From Methylotenera sp. (GTDB lineage: Bacteria > Pseudomonadota > Gammaproteobacteria > Burkholderiales > Methylophilaceae), in NCBI GenBank assembly GCA_030652995.1, contig JAUSAG010000005.1:1-64000 (forward strand): 64,000 nucleotides of DNA, read 5' to 3'. Within the stretch, counting starts at the first letter, position 1; each line of letters begins with the position of its first letter. This document shows positions 63,757-64,000 of the stretch, one piece after another. A program made the position numbers and the translations under genes. The notes under the pieces are model-generated. The model made no database searches. It had not been told where the DNA came from and saw only the letters and a program-made list of their open reading frames with translations.

Positions 63757-64000
63757 AGCATCGTCCTTTTTAAAATGTGTAAAGATGAATCAAGTTGGTC
63801 TTTACAACAATCATTTGACTTAACGCAAACCAATAAAAAAAATAATGTATTTCTTGCGGTTTAATTTAGGATTAGGGCGAGCTGTGACAGTTTTCTGCAG
63901 TTAAATAAACTTTTTAACAAATGTGGCGCATGGTTTTATGATCTTGATACCCAAGCTACCAATAAAATTACAGTAGCTATATCCCGTCTGGAATTAGGCA
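63757..64000 (+). pseudogene. Possible RelE/HigB-like toxin fragment at the window edge
   Basis: A frame open from about 63865 to the end encodes AWFYDLDTQATNKITVAISRLELG near 63928-63999, which resembles the start of HigB-type 'addiction module killer' toxins (W..L.....KARI..RI.RLELGN). No ATG, GTG or TTG with a ribosome site is seen upstream in frame, so the start is missing or decayed. The call is tentative because the window ends here. Confidence 0.35.

Overview
The window looks like chromosomal DNA of a betaproteobacterial methylotroph, most likely Methylophilaceae (Methylotenera or Methylophilus-like). The basis is a complete pqqABCDE cluster next to gyrA-serC-pheA-hisC, an assimilatory sulfate reduction block controlled by a CysB-type regulator, and moderately AT-rich base composition throughout. 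The genus is an inference from gene content; no rRNA or tRNA gene was found.

Layout. Bases 1-304 hold the 3' end of an IS200/IS605-type transposase. From 0.3 to 34.4 kb the DNA is ordinary core genome: cytochrome b561, gyrA, the serC-pheA-hisC amino-acid genes, pqqA (23 codons) with a hairpin before pqqBCDE, a Bcr/CflA-type exporter, a YgjP-like metalloprotease and a ferredoxin. There follow cysN, cysD, cysH, a DUF934 gene, cysI and a sulfite exporter, divergent from cysB. After that come a HerA-like ATPase, an IMPACT protein, an AI-2E-type permease, a small K+ channel, ppk2, an overlapping CHASE2/SH3/M48-peptidase operon, rmuC, moaD-moaE, a Lon-like protease and hslR.

From 34.5 to 39.0 kb lies an accessory block of toxin-antitoxin (TA) modules: vapBC, a TumE/HTH pair, relBE and hipBA. 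The TumE pair sits inside a 1115-bp non-autonomous IS21-family element with 66-bp inverted repeats (64/66 identical) and a 7-bp target duplication. An istB 3' remnant inside it shows that it derives from a full IS21-type element.

From 39.1 to 58.7 kb is a polysaccharide (EPS/O-antigen) locus headed by a MarR-type EPS regulator. It contains a WbpA/B/D/E-like pathway to a UDP-diacetamido-uronic acid, a second aminosugar route, three glycosyltransferases, a Wzx flippase, an AsnB-type amidotransferase, a broken wecB copy, and an RmlD-type reductase/FnlA/WecB trio for an L-configured N-acetylaminosugar. No Wzy polymerase and no initiating sugar transferase were found. The most unusual gene is a PIN-nuclease domain fused in frame to the WbpE aminotransferase, directly preceded by a small antitoxin-like gene.

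From 58.8 to 64 kb is another accessory segment: a nucleotidyltransferase, tandem 23-bp repeats resembling IS21 transposase-binding arrays, a second hipBA, a winged-helix protein with a possible PD-(D/E)XK-like segment preceded by a small ORF, and a toxin-like reading frame running off the window edge.
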